Shown here in pieces: positions 1 to 8,393 of a stretch of 39,354 nucleotides of DNA; the first letter of the stretch is position 1, and each line of letters starts with the position of its first letter. A program made the position numbers and the translations under genes. The notes below the pieces were generated by a model. That model was not told where the DNA came from. It saw only the letters and a program-made list of their open reading frames with translations, and ran no database searches. Origin of the DNA: an uncultured Alphaproteobacteria bacterium (GTDB taxonomy: Bacteria; Pseudomonadota; Alphaproteobacteria; HIMB59; GCA-002718135); assembly GCA_902512415.1 (NCBI GenBank), contig CABXJB010000006.1, forward strand, positions 1-39,354. The letters are read 5' to 3'.

Positions 1-530
1 TGTACAACATTTTGATTTATTAAAACATATGAGTATTCATTATAATGGGTTATTTCTTTAATGGCATAAGATAATCGCAAGTTTATATCTTCTTCATTAT
101 CTCTACCTCTTTTTAAAAGTCTTTTTTTCAATTCTTTTATTGATGGAGGTAAAATAAAAAAATCTATTATATTATTTTTCTCAATTTTTTTTCTTATTTT
201 TCTTGCGCCCTTCCAATCAATATCAAATAATATTTGTTTTTTATTTTTATTAGAAATTTTTAAATTTTTAAAAGGTGAACCGTAATGATTACCAAAATTA
301 ATTGCGGTTTCTATGAAAAAGTTTTTATTTTTTAATTTCATAAACGTTTTTTTAGATACAAAATAATAATCTTTTCCATCAATCTCATTTAATCTTTGAT
401 TTCTTGATGTGTATGAAATTGATAAATTAATATTTTTCATTTTTTTTAATAACAATTTACATAAAGTGGTTTTACCCGCGCCAGATGGAGAGGATATAAT
501 TATAATTTTATTTTTTTGATCTATATTCAT
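1..530 (-). CDS. gmk: Guanylate kinase, 3' end cut off by the window edge
   Basis: Guanylate kinase phosphorylates GMP to GDP with ATP in the cytoplasm, for nucleotide supply. Translating the reverse strand from the ATG at 530 gives an unbroken frame of 176 codons to the window edge. It opens with a P-loop, SPSGAGKTT, at about residues 14-22. Further on come a GMP-binding stretch with SYTSR and DGKDYYFV, then FDIDWKGA, FFILPPS and RLLKRGRD, and near the edge HYNEYSYVLIN, the usual position of the family's (Y)DYV(I)N motif. The family is normally about 200-210 residues, so some 30 C-terminal residues are missing. Its ATG lies 23 bases inside the end of mltG, so the two are translationally coupled at the tail of the fab operon. 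Identification is secure; only the end is unseen. Confidence 0.93.
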   Translation of the reverse strand, partial: MNIDQKNKIIIISSPSGAGKTTLCKLLLKKMKNINLSISYTSRNQRLNEIDGKDYYFVSKKTFMKLKNKNFFIETAINFGNHYGSPFKNLKISNKNKKQILFDIDWKGARKIRKKIEKNNIIDFFILPPSIKELKKRLLKRGRDNEEDINLRLSYAIKEITHYNEYSYVLINQNVV

Positions 531-1458
531 TCAATTTTTCCAAATGATCTTTATAACTTAATGAAAATATATGTTTATTTTCAAAAGAGTTATAAAAATA
601 AAATAAATAATCCGTTTTATAATCTTCAAAAATTAATTCAATTGTTTTATATCCAACATATGAAATTGGCCCTGGAGGCAATCCATAATTGTAATACGTA
701 TTATATGGGTGATTAATTCGCAAATCTTCATATGTTAGCTTTCTATCTAAATTATTATTATCTCTTGTTAAGGAAAATATAACCGTAGCATCTATTTGAA
801 GTTTGATTTTATTATTTAATCTATTCATTATTACTGAGTATATATTTCTTTTATCATTATAATCTAAACCTTCTTTTTCCAACAAAGATCCAATAATTAA
901 TATTTCATTAAATGAATATTTTTTTAATAAATAATGATTTTTGAATTTATTTTCAATCAACAAATATCTTTTATCTAACTGTTTTTTAAATTCATTAAAA
1001 GATGATCCTTCACTAAACATATAAGTGTCAGCAATAATTTTATTATAATCTAATTCAATATATTCATTAAAATTTTTATTAAAAATTTTATTTAAATCTT
1101 TTTTAGACCAACCCTCAACAATAGTAATTTTTTCATATATATTGCTAGGTTGTGATATTTTGCTTAAAATTTTGTTATAAGTATTTTCATTATCTAATTT
1201 AAATTTACCAAAATGTATTTTATTATCTATTAATAAAAAAGCTTTTAATGTTATTTTGTAAATAAATAAATTTAATTGATTATCTATTATATTTGCATCA
1301 ATAATATTTTTATAGTTTACTTTTTTTTCAATTAAAAAATATTCATTTTTTAAAATAATTTCTTTAATAAAAATAATGTAAAAAAAGTATATTATAAAGA
1401 TTAGTAAAAAACTAAATACTCTTGAATAAAAGCGCAGTATTGGTTCCTCCAAAGCCAA
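508..1458 (-). CDS. mltG: Endolytic transglycosylase MltG (YceG-like)
   Basis: MltG is an inner-membrane lytic transglycosylase that cleaves nascent peptidoglycan strands and is thought to end glycan polymerisation. The protein has one N-terminal membrane helix at about residues 14-32 and then a periplasmic YceG domain. The signature is clear: LLEKEGLDYNDK carries the catalytic Glu in EKE, followed by VIMNRL, LQIDATVI and NTYYNYGLPPGPIS, which correspond to the family's INRL, LQTDPTVIY and NTY-GLPPGPI blocks. The start is uncertain. The longest frame opens at a TTG at 1458, 47 bases inside fabF; a second TTG lies at 1452. A GGAGG sequence followed by an in-frame CTG at 1437 could also serve, but that GGAGG also encodes the conserved Gly-Gly-Thr of FabF, so it may be coincidental. 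No in-frame ATG occurs before the catalytic domain. Confidence 0.9.
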   Translation of the reverse strand: MALEEPILRFYSRVFSFLLIFIIYFFYIIFIKEIILKNEYFLIEKKVNYKNIIDANIIDNQLNLFIYKITLKAFLLIDNKIHFGKFKLDNENTYNKILSKISQPSNIYEKITIVEGWSKKDLNKIFNKNFNEYIELDYNKIIADTYMFSEGSSFNEFKKQLDKRYLLIENKFKNHYLLKKYSFNEILIIGSLLEKEGLDYNDKRNIYSVIMNRLNNKIKLQIDATVIFSLTRDNNNLDRKLTYEDLRINHPYNTYYNYGLPPGPISYVGYKTIELIFEDYKTDYLFYFYNSFENKHIFSLSYKDHLEKLNEYRSKK

Positions 1459-2668
1459 AAGAATTACTTAAGGCTAAATGAATATTTTCTTTCAAAGGTT
1501 CTTTTCCAATTAAATTTATATTTCCTGACTCTATAGGATTATCTAAATTTAAAGTTGCTGGTAGTGTATTATTATTTATAGCAAGAATTGAAAATATTGC
1601 TTCAACACTTCCAGCTGCGCCCAGTAAATGGCCAATAGATGATTTTGTTGAACTTACAAAAAGATTTTTATTACTATTAAAAAGCCTTTTTATTGCATTA
1701 AGCTCTATTTGATCGCCTAAAATAGTAGAGGTCCCATGGGCATTAATATAATGAATATCATCTGAGGATAATTTTGCCATTTTTAGAGCTTCGATCATTG
1801 CTCTATAACCACCATCTCCATCTTCTGCCGGTGCAGTTATGTGGTAAGCATCTCCAGACATACCATAACCGATAAGTTCACCATAAATATTTGCTCCTCT
1901 TTTTTTTGCATATTCCATTTCTTCTAAAACTATTATTCCAGCACCTTCACCCATAACAAATCCATCACGATCAATATCCCATGGGCGAGAAGCTTTTTCG
2001 GGATTATCATTATAAGAGGTACTCAGACTTCTAGCTGCACAAAAACCAGCAACACCTAATCTACAAACAGCCGCTTCCGATCCTCCTGCAATCATAACAT
2101 TTGCCGCACCTCTTTTTATCATTTCACCTGCATCACCAATGGAATGTGCCCCTGTTGCACATGCAGTTACAACAGAATGATTAGGACCTTTGAAACCATA
2201 TTTTATAGATATTTGACCTGATAATAAATTTACTAATGACGAAGGAATAAAGAAAGGAGAAAGCTTCCTTGGACCTTTATTTTCCAATGTAAGTGATCCA
2301 TCATAAATAGTTTCCAGCCCACCTATACCGGATCCAACACTAATGCCAATTTTAAGTTTTTCTTTTTCATCAATATCACTTAATCCAGCATCTTCAATTG
2401 CCATTTTTGCAGCAGCAACTCCGTATTGAATAAATCTATCATTTCTTTTAATATCTTTTAATTCTAAATGTATTGATCTATCATAATAATGTGGCTCATT
2501 AATATTGTGAGATATAAATCCAGCAATTTCACAAGTTAATCCCTCTGTATTAAAATGTGATATTTTTTTAATACCAGACTGGCAATTTATTAAGTTATCC
2601 CAGGTATCTTCTTTGTTGTTACCAATTGAAGTAAGTAAACCTATTCCAGTAACAACTACACGCTTCAT
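1412..2668 (-). CDS. fabF: 3-oxoacyl-[acyl-carrier-protein] synthase II
   Basis: FabF condenses malonyl-ACP with acyl-ACP, the elongation step of type II fatty-acid synthesis. The 418-residue length is typical. The Cys-His-His triad is visible: Cys at about residue 170 in VVTACATGAHS, His in NAHGTSTILGD near residue 310, and His in SSIGHLLGAAGSVEA near residue 346. The C-terminal NSFGFGGTNTALLF is the usual glycine-rich end. It lies 11 bases after acpP on the same strand, and its 3' end overlaps mltG. The KasA/FabF type fits better than FabB because of the acpP-fabF pairing and the ACATGAHSIGDA context. Identification is secure. Confidence 0.97.
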   Translation of the reverse strand: MKRVVVTGIGLLTSIGNNKEDTWDNLINCQSGIKKISHFNTEGLTCEIAGFISHNINEPHYYDRSIHLELKDIKRNDRFIQYGVAAAKMAIEDAGLSDIDEKEKLKIGISVGSGIGGLETIYDGSLTLENKGPRKLSPFFIPSSLVNLLSGQISIKYGFKGPNHSVVTACATGAHSIGDAGEMIKRGAANVMIAGGSEAAVCRLGVAGFCAARSLSTSYNDNPEKASRPWDIDRDGFVMGEGAGIIVLEEMEYAKKRGANIYGELIGYGMSGDAYHITAPAEDGDGGYRAMIEALKMAKLSSDDIHYINAHGTSTILGDQIELNAIKRLFNSNKNLFVSSTKSSIGHLLGAAGSVEAIFSILAINNNTLPATLNLDNPIESGNINLIGKEPLKENIHLALSNSFGFGGTNTALLFKSI

Positions 2669-2679
2669 AAATTAAGAAT

Positions 2680-2916
2680 TTATTTTTTACTTTGAATATA
2701 GTCTATTGCATTTTGAACGGTTTGTATTGTTTCAGCGGCATCATCAGGTATTTCAATGCTAAATTTTTCTTCAAAAGCCATAACTAATTCTACCGTATCT
2801 AAACTATCAGCACCTAAGTCATCAATAAATTTAGATTCAGGTGTTACTTTAGCTTCATCTATTCCTAAATGATCCACAACTATTTGTTTAACTTGTGTTT
2901 CAACTTCACTCATCAT
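2680..2916 (-). CDS. acpP: Acyl carrier protein
   Basis: ACP carries growing acyl chains on a 4'-phosphopantetheine arm during fatty-acid synthesis. This is a 77-78 residue acidic helical protein with the modification motif [11 protein letters not shown]; the Ser is residue 38 from the first Met. IEIPDDAAE follows, the family's usual helix III region. Two start codons stand in tandem, at 2916 and 2913. A strong AAGGAGAG ribosome site at about 2919-2926 is spaced better for the second, giving MSEVETQV as in many alphaproteobacterial ACPs, so the true start is probably 2913. The gene has its own promoter in the 52-base gap after fabG, consistent with the high expression ACP needs. Confidence 0.97.
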   Translation of the reverse strand: MMSEVETQVKQIVVDHLGIDEAKVTPESKFIDDLGADSLDTVELVMAFEEKFSIEIPDDAAETIQTVQNAIDYIQSKK

Positions 2917-2934
2917 ACTCTCCTTAGTTAGCTG

Positions 2935-2964
2935 TTAATAGAATATTAAGTTAGATAATGTCAA
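2935..2964 (-). promoter_or_regulatory. Sigma-70-type promoter for acpP
   Basis: On the minus strand a perfect TTGACA (-35) at 2964-2959 is followed after 18 bases by TATTAA (-10, four of six consensus matches) at 2940-2935. It lies wholly in the 52-base gap between fabG and acpP. The expected transcription start near 2928 leaves a leader of only about 12-15 bases, just enough for the AAGGAGAG ribosome site. The position explains how ACP can be made in excess of the enzymes encoded upstream. This is a sequence match only. Confidence 0.6.
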
Positions 2965-2968
2965 TACA

Positions 2969-3691
2969 TTATACCATTAACATTCCACCGTTTACATGAA
3001 TGTTTTGACCTGTGATGTATCTTGACTGATCGCTTGACAAAAAGTAAACTAAATCGGCAATTTCATTTGGTTTACCAAATCTTTTCATTGGAATTTTTTC
3101 TAAAATAATATTTTTTTGTTTTTCATTTAATTTATCTGTCATGGGTGAAATAATAAAACCTGGAGATATTATATTAACATTTATATTTCTTGAAGCAACT
3201 TCGAGGGCAATTGATTTATAAAAGCCTATCATCCCAGATTTAGATGCTACATAATTAGACTGCCCAGGATTCCCAGATATTGCAACAACAGAAGAAATAC
3301 CAATAATATTACCTACTTTATTTTTAATCATATTTGGAAGCAGACTTTTTACAATCAAAAAATTTGATGAAAGGTTAGCTTGAATTACTTTATCCCATTG
3401 TTCTACTTTCATTCTTAACAAAAGTGAGTCATCAGTAATTCCTGCGTTATTAACAATTACATTTAAATCAGGATGTTCCTCAGATATTTTTTTTAAAACA
3501 ATTTCAAAATTAGCTGAATCATTAAAATTTAAAACATAATAGTAATGATCACTACCATACTTTTCTTTTAAATTATTTAGAGTTGAGATTGAAGAGGAGG
3601 TTAAAATCATTGTTGAATTTTGCTTTAAAAATTTATCTGCAATAGATGATCCAATACCACCAGAAGCGCCTGTAATTAGAATTTTTTCCAT
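2969..3691 (-). CDS. fabG: 3-oxoacyl-[acyl-carrier-protein] reductase
   Basis: FabG uses NADPH to reduce 3-oxoacyl-ACP to 3-hydroxyacyl-ACP. It is a classical 240-residue short-chain dehydrogenase. The cofactor motif TGASGGIGS is at about residues 7-15, the NNAGITDDSLLLRM block near residues 86-99, and the Ser-Tyr-Lys catalytic set in GISSVVAISG and SNYVASKSG at about residues 136-156. The C-terminal TGQNIHVNGGML is the usual FabG ending. The ATG lies one base beyond the fabD stop, so the two are translationally coupled. SDR sequence alone can be ambiguous, but the position between fabD and acpP settles the role. Confidence 0.95.
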   Translation of the reverse strand: MEKILITGASGGIGSSIADKFLKQNSTMILTSSSISTLNNLKEKYGSDHYYYVLNFNDSANFEIVLKKISEEHPDLNVIVNNAGITDDSLLLRMKVEQWDKVIQANLSSNFLIVKSLLPNMIKNKVGNIIGISSVVAISGNPGQSNYVASKSGMIGFYKSIALEVASRNINVNIISPGFIISPMTDKLNEKQKNIILEKIPMKRFGKPNEIADLVYFLSSDQSRYITGQNIHVNGGMLMV

Positions 3692-3692
3692 A

Positions 3693-4613
3693 TTAATTTA
3701 ATTTTTCTAAATCCTTAATTTTATCAATAGATTTAATATCAAATTTATTAGTGATTCTAGAAATTAAACCAGATAAAACCTTACCTGGACCAATTTCAAT
3801 TATTTGATCAATATCTGTTCCTTCAAGCGTTTTAATACTTTTAGTCCAATTAACTTTATTGGACATTTGATTTTTTAATGCAAATATTACTTTATCTATT
3901 TCAGAATTAATATTTGCATCATAATTTGAAATAATTGGAATAATTTTATTTTTAAAACTAATTTTATCTATTTCATCATTTAACTTGTTTTGTGCATCAT
4001 TCATAAACTTACTATGGAATGCGGCGGATACATTTAACTTTATATATTTCTTAACTCCATTTTGAGAAAAAACATTTTCAGAATTATTAATTGCTTCAAT
4101 TAAACCTGATACAACAACTTGTTTAGGCGAATTATCATTCGCAATAACAACATCTAGATTATTTTTCTTAATTATTTCATCAACAGAAGAAGCATTTTTA
4201 CCAATAATTGCAGCCATACCAGAAATGTTTGGCTCAATAGAGGAATGCATAAGCTCACCTCTTCTTTTTATCAAAATTGATGCTTGTGCAATATTCATAG
4301 AGTTATTTGCAACTAAAGCAGAATACTCTCCAAGAGAATGGCCTAAAAGAAATTTAGGATTTAAAATTTCTTGACCTATTTGATTTAAAAGAGTTTTATA
4401 AATAGCCATTGAAGCAGCAAAAATCGAAATTTGTGTGAAATTTGTTTGGTTTAGACTATCTGATTGATTTTTAGATATTATTTGACGAATATTAATTTTT
4501 GTGGAATCTTCAATTTCTTGAAAAACTTTATTTGCAACTTCAAAACTTTCATTGAAATCCATAGACATATTCAAGTATTGACTACCTTGGCCAGGAAAAA
4601 TTATTGCTGTCAT
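3693..4613 (-). CDS. fabD: Malonyl-CoA:ACP transacylase
   Basis: FabD moves malonyl groups from CoA to ACP, supplying the extender unit for the synthases downstream. The 306-residue protein starts with IIFPGQGSQ, the family's N-terminal motif. It has the nucleophile elbow LLGHSLGEYSALVA at about residues 94-107 and a catalytic His in SAAFHSKFM near residue 200. QIIEIGPGKVLSGL near the C terminus is the conserved GPG(K)VL element. It is the first gene of the leftward fab operon, divergent from rpsF across an 84-base gap that must hold both promoters. Confidence 0.96.
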   Translation of the reverse strand: MTAIIFPGQGSQYLNMSMDFNESFEVANKVFQEIEDSTKINIRQIISKNQSDSLNQTNFTQISIFAASMAIYKTLLNQIGQEILNPKFLLGHSLGEYSALVANNSMNIAQASILIKRRGELMHSSIEPNISGMAAIIGKNASSVDEIIKKNNLDVVIANDNSPKQVVVSGLIEAINNSENVFSQNGVKKYIKLNVSAAFHSKFMNDAQNKLNDEIDKISFKNKIIPIISNYDANINSEIDKVIFALKNQMSNKVNWTKSIKTLEGTDIDQIIEIGPGKVLSGLISRITNKFDIKSIDKIKDLEKLN

Positions 4614-4697
4614 ATTTACTTGATTTATTGAAAATTATAAATATATGCAAGAAATACTTCTCTTGAAATTTAATTTTAAGATATAACCAAGGAGTTT
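4614..4697. promoter_or_regulatory. Divergent promoter region between fabD and rpsF
   Basis: This 84-base AT-rich gap separates the leftward fab operon from the rightward ribosomal-protein operon. On the minus strand TTTCAA and TATATT with a 17-base spacer form a plausible fabD promoter. On the plus strand no well-spaced hexamer pair stands out, but AAGGAG three bases before the ATG at 4698 is a clear though tightly spaced ribosome site for rpsF. No attenuator hairpin or S6:S18 autoregulatory fold could be made out by eye. Confidence 0.35.
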
Positions 4698-5024
4698 ATG
4701 AATAATTTTGAAGCTGTAATACTGCTAAGTCCAGATATATCTAATAAATTAAGAAGTTCTTGTTTAGATAATCTCAATAAAATCATAACCAGTAACTCTG
4801 GAAAAATAATTAACAGTGAGGACTGGGGGCTAAGAGATTTAAGTTACAAAATAAATAATTTTAGTAAAGCTTTTTATAATTTTTATCAAATTGAAATTCA
4901 AGGAAATAAGATTCAAAGTATGTCAAAAACTTTAAACCAAGATGAAAGTTTTATAAGACATTTATTTGTAAGAGTAGAAAAACATCAAGAACTTCCAACA
5001 AAGCTAAATTATGAAAAGAAATAA
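4698..5024 (+). CDS. rpsF: Small ribosomal subunit protein bS6
   Basis: bS6 binds 16S rRNA in the platform of the small subunit as a heterodimer with bS18. The 108-residue length fits the family. Typical features are an N-terminal strand [12 protein letters not shown], the central [26 protein letters not shown] (compare W-G-R-LAY-I in the family), and the late [10 protein letters not shown]. It is the first gene of a tight rpsF-rpsR-rplI operon, and its last 14 bases overlap rpsR. Confidence 0.95.
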   Translation: MNNFEAVILLSPDISNKLRSSCLDNLNKIITSNSGKIINSEDWGLRDLSYKINNFSKAFYNFYQIEIQGNKIQSMSKTLNQDESFIRHLFVRVEKHQELPTKLNYEKK

Positions 5025-5289
5025 AAAATTTAAATCTAGGAGTAGAGATGATAACAAAAACTCTCCTTTCGAGGATAGGAAGAAATTCTGTCCATTTAGT
5101 CAAAAAAACTCGCCGAAAATTGATTATAAAGATACAAAATTATTATCAAGATACGTTAGTGAAAAGGGCAAAATTACTCCTAGTAGGATAAGTAATGTAT
5201 CTAGATTAAAACAGTTAGAACTATCTAAAGCTATCAAAAGAGCTCGTTTTTTAGCATTAATGTCATATACTAGTAAAAATTTCTATTAA
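5011..5289 (+). CDS. rpsR: Small ribosomal subunit protein bS18
   Basis: bS18 pairs with bS6 on the 16S rRNA platform. The 92-residue protein has a basic N-terminal tail ([15 protein letters not shown]), then [20 protein letters not shown], then the hallmark [31 protein letters not shown] (compare the family's R-T-G-C-Q-L-AI-RAR-LALLPY). The N-terminal tail is somewhat longer than in E. coli (75 residues), as is common in alphaproteobacteria. It starts inside rpsF and ends one base before rplI. Confidence 0.95.
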   Translation: MKRNKKFKSRSRDDNKNSPFEDRKKFCPFSQKNSPKIDYKDTKLLSRYVSEKGKITPSRISNVSRLKQLELSKAIKRARFLALMSYTSKNFY

Positions 5290-5290
5290 G

Positions 5291-5734
5291 ATGAGAGTAA
5301 TTTTAACAACTAATATTAAAAAACTTGGGAAAATAGGAGATCTTGTAGAAGTAAAAAATGGATTTGCTAGAAATTTTTTATTGCCAAATAATATGGTTCT
5401 TAGAGAAAATAAAAAAAATCTTGAGTATTATGAAAAAATAAAAGAAGAAATTAAAAATAAAGAAGAGAAAAAACTTGAAGAAGCAAAAAAAGTTATTGAA
5501 AGAATAAAAAATTTAAATATTATATTTTATAAAGAAGCAGATGAAAAAGACCAATTATATGGATCTATTTCAAAGAAAGAAATAATTAATCAATTAAAGA
5601 ATAATGATGTTAATATTCATTCAGATGATATAGAAATGCAAAATCCAATCAGAGAATTGGGAGAGTATGAAATTGCCATAAGCCCTTATTTAAATATCTC
5701 ACACACTCTAAAAATAAAAGTAAATAAAAATTAA
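5291..5734 (+). CDS. rplI: Large ribosomal subunit protein bL9
   Basis: bL9 binds 23S rRNA near the L1 stalk with its N-terminal domain and reaches out with a long helix. The 147-residue sequence starts MRVILTTNIKKLGKIGDLVEVKNGFARNFLLPNN, with the N-terminal GDLVEVK-GFARNFLLP signature of the family. A Lys/Glu-rich connecting helix spans about residues 45-75 and a C-terminal domain containing DEKDQLYGSIS follows. It is the last gene of the ribosomal operon; 101 bases then separate it from dnaB. Confidence 0.96.
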   Translation: MRVILTTNIKKLGKIGDLVEVKNGFARNFLLPNNMVLRENKKNLEYYEKIKEEIKNKEEKKLEEAKKVIERIKNLNIIFYKEADEKDQLYGSISKKEIINQLKNNDVNIHSDDIEMQNPIRELGEYEIAISPYLNISHTLKIKVNKN

Positions 5735-5835
5735 TTAAATTTATACACGTAATTAAAAAGATATTAACTTATTATTTTTTTTTTTTAATTTGTTTTATTG
5801 TTATAAAGGGTAAAAAAATTTAACAATGTTAATTA
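5735..5835 (+). promoter_or_regulatory. Gap before dnaB with possible promoter
   Basis: This 101-base gap holds a run of 12 T at 5775-5786 and a TATAAA at 5802-5807, a plausible -10 element for the dnaB-alr-exporter-cvpA operon about 30 bases ahead of the dnaB start. There is no clear -35 hexamer, no GC-rich hairpin before the T run, and no convincing ribosome-binding site for dnaB. The reading is tentative. Confidence 0.3.
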
Positions 5836-7338
5836 ATGGATCAGAGTCAGGTATTAAATATTTCCAATAAGGATGACAAAATTGAAAAATTTTCAAATAT
5901 AGATGCAGAAGTAGCTCTTATTGGATGTATATTATGGGATAATCGAAATTATGAAAAAATATCAGATTTTTTAGATGAAAGTCATTTTGTTGATCAAAAT
6001 CATCAAATAATTTTCAAACAAATTAAAGAATTATTAAATAAAAACATACTAGTATCCCCAATTACTCTTAAAAATTACCTTTCTGAAAATGAATTTGGAT
6101 TAGAAATAACGAGATATTTAAATCAAATTAAGGACTCATCGCCTTCAACTCAAAATACTCTTCAATATGCAAAAATAATTTATGAATTACATTTAAAAAG
6201 AGCTTTAATTGGTATTGGTCAAAATTTAATTCATGATACTTACGATACAAATACAGAAAATACAGGAGAGGCACTTATAGAAAATGCTGAAAATGATTTA
6301 TACAATTTATCAAATACTGGCAGTTCAGAAAGAAAATATACTAAATTTGGTGACTCATTAAAAGATGCAATAATTATTATTAATGAGGCGTTTAAAAGAG
6401 AAGGTAAAATTGCTGGAGTAGCTTCTGGATTAAAAGACTTGGATAATAAATTAGGAGGTTTACATAAATCAGATTTAATAATAATCGCAGGAAGGCCTTC
6501 AATGGGTAAAACTGCTCTTGGAACCAACATTGCATTTAATGTTGCTCTAAATTTTAAAGAAAAAATTGATGAATTAGGAAGTAAAAAATTAATAGACGGT
6601 GGAAAAGTAGCTTTCTTTTCATTAGAAATGTCATCAGAACAATTAGCAACAAGAATCCTAGCAGAGCAAACAAAAATTTCTGGTGATAAAATGAGAAAAG
6701 CAGAATTATTGAAGGATGATTTTAAAAAAATAGCAAAAGCTTCTTCCGAACTTGAAAACTTAAATCTTTTTATTGATGATAATCCTATATTAACTATTGC
6801 AACCTTAAGAGCAAGAGCAAGAAGGTTACAAAGGTTATATGGAATAGACTTAATTATTATTGATTATTTGCAACTTATGTCTTCAAATAATAAAAATAAA
6901 AATGAAGGTAGGGTTCAAGAAATCTCTGAAATAACTAGAGGGTTAAAAGCAATTGCAAAAGAATTAGATATTCCAATTATTGCACTATCGCAACTATCTA
7001 GACAGGTAGAGCAAAGAGAGGATAAAAGACCTCTATTATCTGACTTAAGAGAAAGCGGAACTATTGAACAAGATTCAGATGTTGTTATGTTTATTTTTAG
7101 AGAAAGTTATTATTTAGAAAGAATGGAACCAATAAAAAAACCAGAAGAAGCTGAAGAAAAATATCTTGAGAGAACAAGTAGATGGCAGGAACTTTGTGAA
7201 AAAGCTCATAACACCGCTGAAATAATTATTGCAAAGCAAAGACATGGGCCAATAGGTACAATAAAAGCACACTTTGAGTCAAATTATACAAGATTCAGTG
7301 ATCTTAATAATAAAGATTATGATAATATAATGGAGTGA
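5836..7338 (+). CDS. dnaB: Replicative DNA helicase
   Basis: DnaB is the hexameric 5'-3' helicase that unwinds DNA at the fork and recruits primase. The 500-residue protein has the two-domain layout. The N-terminal domain (about residues 20-125) contains DAEVALIGCILWDNRNYEKI. The C-terminal RecA-like ATPase has a Walker A, GRPSMGKT, at residues 219-226, KVAFFSLEMSSEQLATR, a Walker B in LIIIDYLQLM, and LRESGTIEQDSDVVMFIFRE. AKQRHGPIGTI near the end is also typical. No intein interrupts the Walker A region, a common insertion site in this family. Its stop overlaps the GTG start of alr by four bases. Confidence 0.97.
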   Translation: MDQSQVLNISNKDDKIEKFSNIDAEVALIGCILWDNRNYEKISDFLDESHFVDQNHQIIFKQIKELLNKNILVSPITLKNYLSENEFGLEITRYLNQIKDSSPSTQNTLQYAKIIYELHLKRALIGIGQNLIHDTYDTNTENTGEALIENAENDLYNLSNTGSSERKYTKFGDSLKDAIIIINEAFKREGKIAGVASGLKDLDNKLGGLHKSDLIIIAGRPSMGKTALGTNIAFNVALNFKEKIDELGSKKLIDGGKVAFFSLEMSSEQLATRILAEQTKISGDKMRKAELLKDDFKKIAKASSELENLNLFIDDNPILTIATLRARARRLQRLYGIDLIIIDYLQLMSSNNKNKNEGRVQEISEITRGLKAIAKELDIPIIALSQLSRQVEQREDKRPLLSDLRESGTIEQDSDVVMFIFRESYYLERMEPIKKPEEAEEKYLERTSRWQELCEKAHNTAEIIIAKQRHGPIGTIKAHFESNYTRFSDLNNKDYDNIME

Positions 7339-8393
7339 TTCAAAGTAACGTAATTTTAGAAATCTCCAAAAATAATATAATTCATAACTACAATTTTTTT
7401 AATGAACTACACAAAAAAAATATTTGTTCTGCGACAATAAAATCAAATGGCTATGGATTAGGTGCTGAAAAAATTTATAGATTATTATTAAATAATGGAT
7501 GTAAACATTTTTTTGTGGCAACAACTGAAGAAGGATTGTCTTTAAGAAAAAATTTTTCAAAGGGTTTTATTTATATACTTAATGGAACGGAATTTAATAA
7601 TTATAAAATTTTTAAAAAATATAATTTAATACCAATTTTATCCAATTTAAAAGATTACAGGAAGATGAAAAACAAATCATTAAATTATGGTATACAGATA
7701 AATACAGGCATTAATAGACTTGGAATGAATTATAATGAATATGAAGAAATTTTATTTAAAGATAAAAATTTAAAAATAATCATGAGCCATTTAGCATGTG
7801 CCGACAATAAACAAAATCCTTATAATGGTTTGCAACTAAATAAATTTAAACAAATTAAAGATCATCATGGAAACAATAAAATAGTTTTTAGTTTAGCAAA
7901 TTCTTTTGGGAGTGTTTTATCAAAAGAATATTTATTTGATATGATCAGGCCGGGAATAAGTATTTATGGAGGCCACTTTAACAATATCATATTAAAAAAA
8001 CATATAAAATCTGTGGTTAAACTTAAAGCCAAAATATTACAAATAAAGTTATTAGATAAAAATCAATTTGTTGGTTACAACCAAACATATAAAACTAACA
8101 AAAAAACATGGATTGCAGTTGTTGGTATTGGTTATGGTGATGGTCTTAATAGAATATTAAGTAATAATGGAATGGTATTTTTAAAAAATACAAAATATAA
8201 TATTATTGGAAGAATATCTATGGATAGTATAATTGTTGATATTACTAAGGGTATATCAAATTTTAAAAATGAAACTTATGTTGATATTATCAATTATAAA
8301 CATGGAATTGATGAATTAGCAAAAAATTGTAAAACAATAAGTCATGAAATATTAACTTCTTTAACAAATAGAGTTGAGAGAAAATTTGTCTAA
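7335..8393 (+). CDS. alr: Alanine racemase
   Basis: Alr is a PLP enzyme that interconverts L- and D-alanine, supplying D-Ala for peptidoglycan. The N-terminal ATIKSNGYGLGAEKI carries the Schiff-base lysine (family pattern V-K-A-(N/D)-AYGHG; here IKSNGYGLG). INTGINRLGMN and RPGISIYGG follow in the TIM barrel, and VGYNQTYKT, VVGIGYGDGLNR and GRISMDSIIVDIT form the second-domain motifs with the catalytic Tyr region. It starts with GTG inside the dnaB stop (GTGA overlap). At 352 residues it is slightly short but complete. Confidence 0.93.
   Translation: MIQSNVILEISKNNIIHNYNFFNELHKKNICSATIKSNGYGLGAEKIYRLLLNNGCKHFFVATTEEGLSLRKNFSKGFIYILNGTEFNNYKIFKKYNLIPILSNLKDYRKMKNKSLNYGIQINTGINRLGMNYNEYEEILFKDKNLKIIMSHLACADNKQNPYNGLQLNKFKQIKDHHGNNKIVFSLANSFGSVLSKEYLFDMIRPGISIYGGHFNNIILKKHIKSVVKLKAKILQIKLLDKNQFVGYNQTYKTNKKTWIAVVGIGYGDGLNRILSNNGMVFLKNTKYNIIGRISMDSIIVDITKGISNFKNETYVDIINYKHGIDELAKNCKTISHEILTSLTNRVERKFV

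Noticed and set aside
5775-5786. Run of 12 T after rplI as an intrinsic terminator
   Set aside because: No GC-containing hairpin precedes it. T runs are common in this AT-rich DNA, and it may belong to the dnaB promoter instead.
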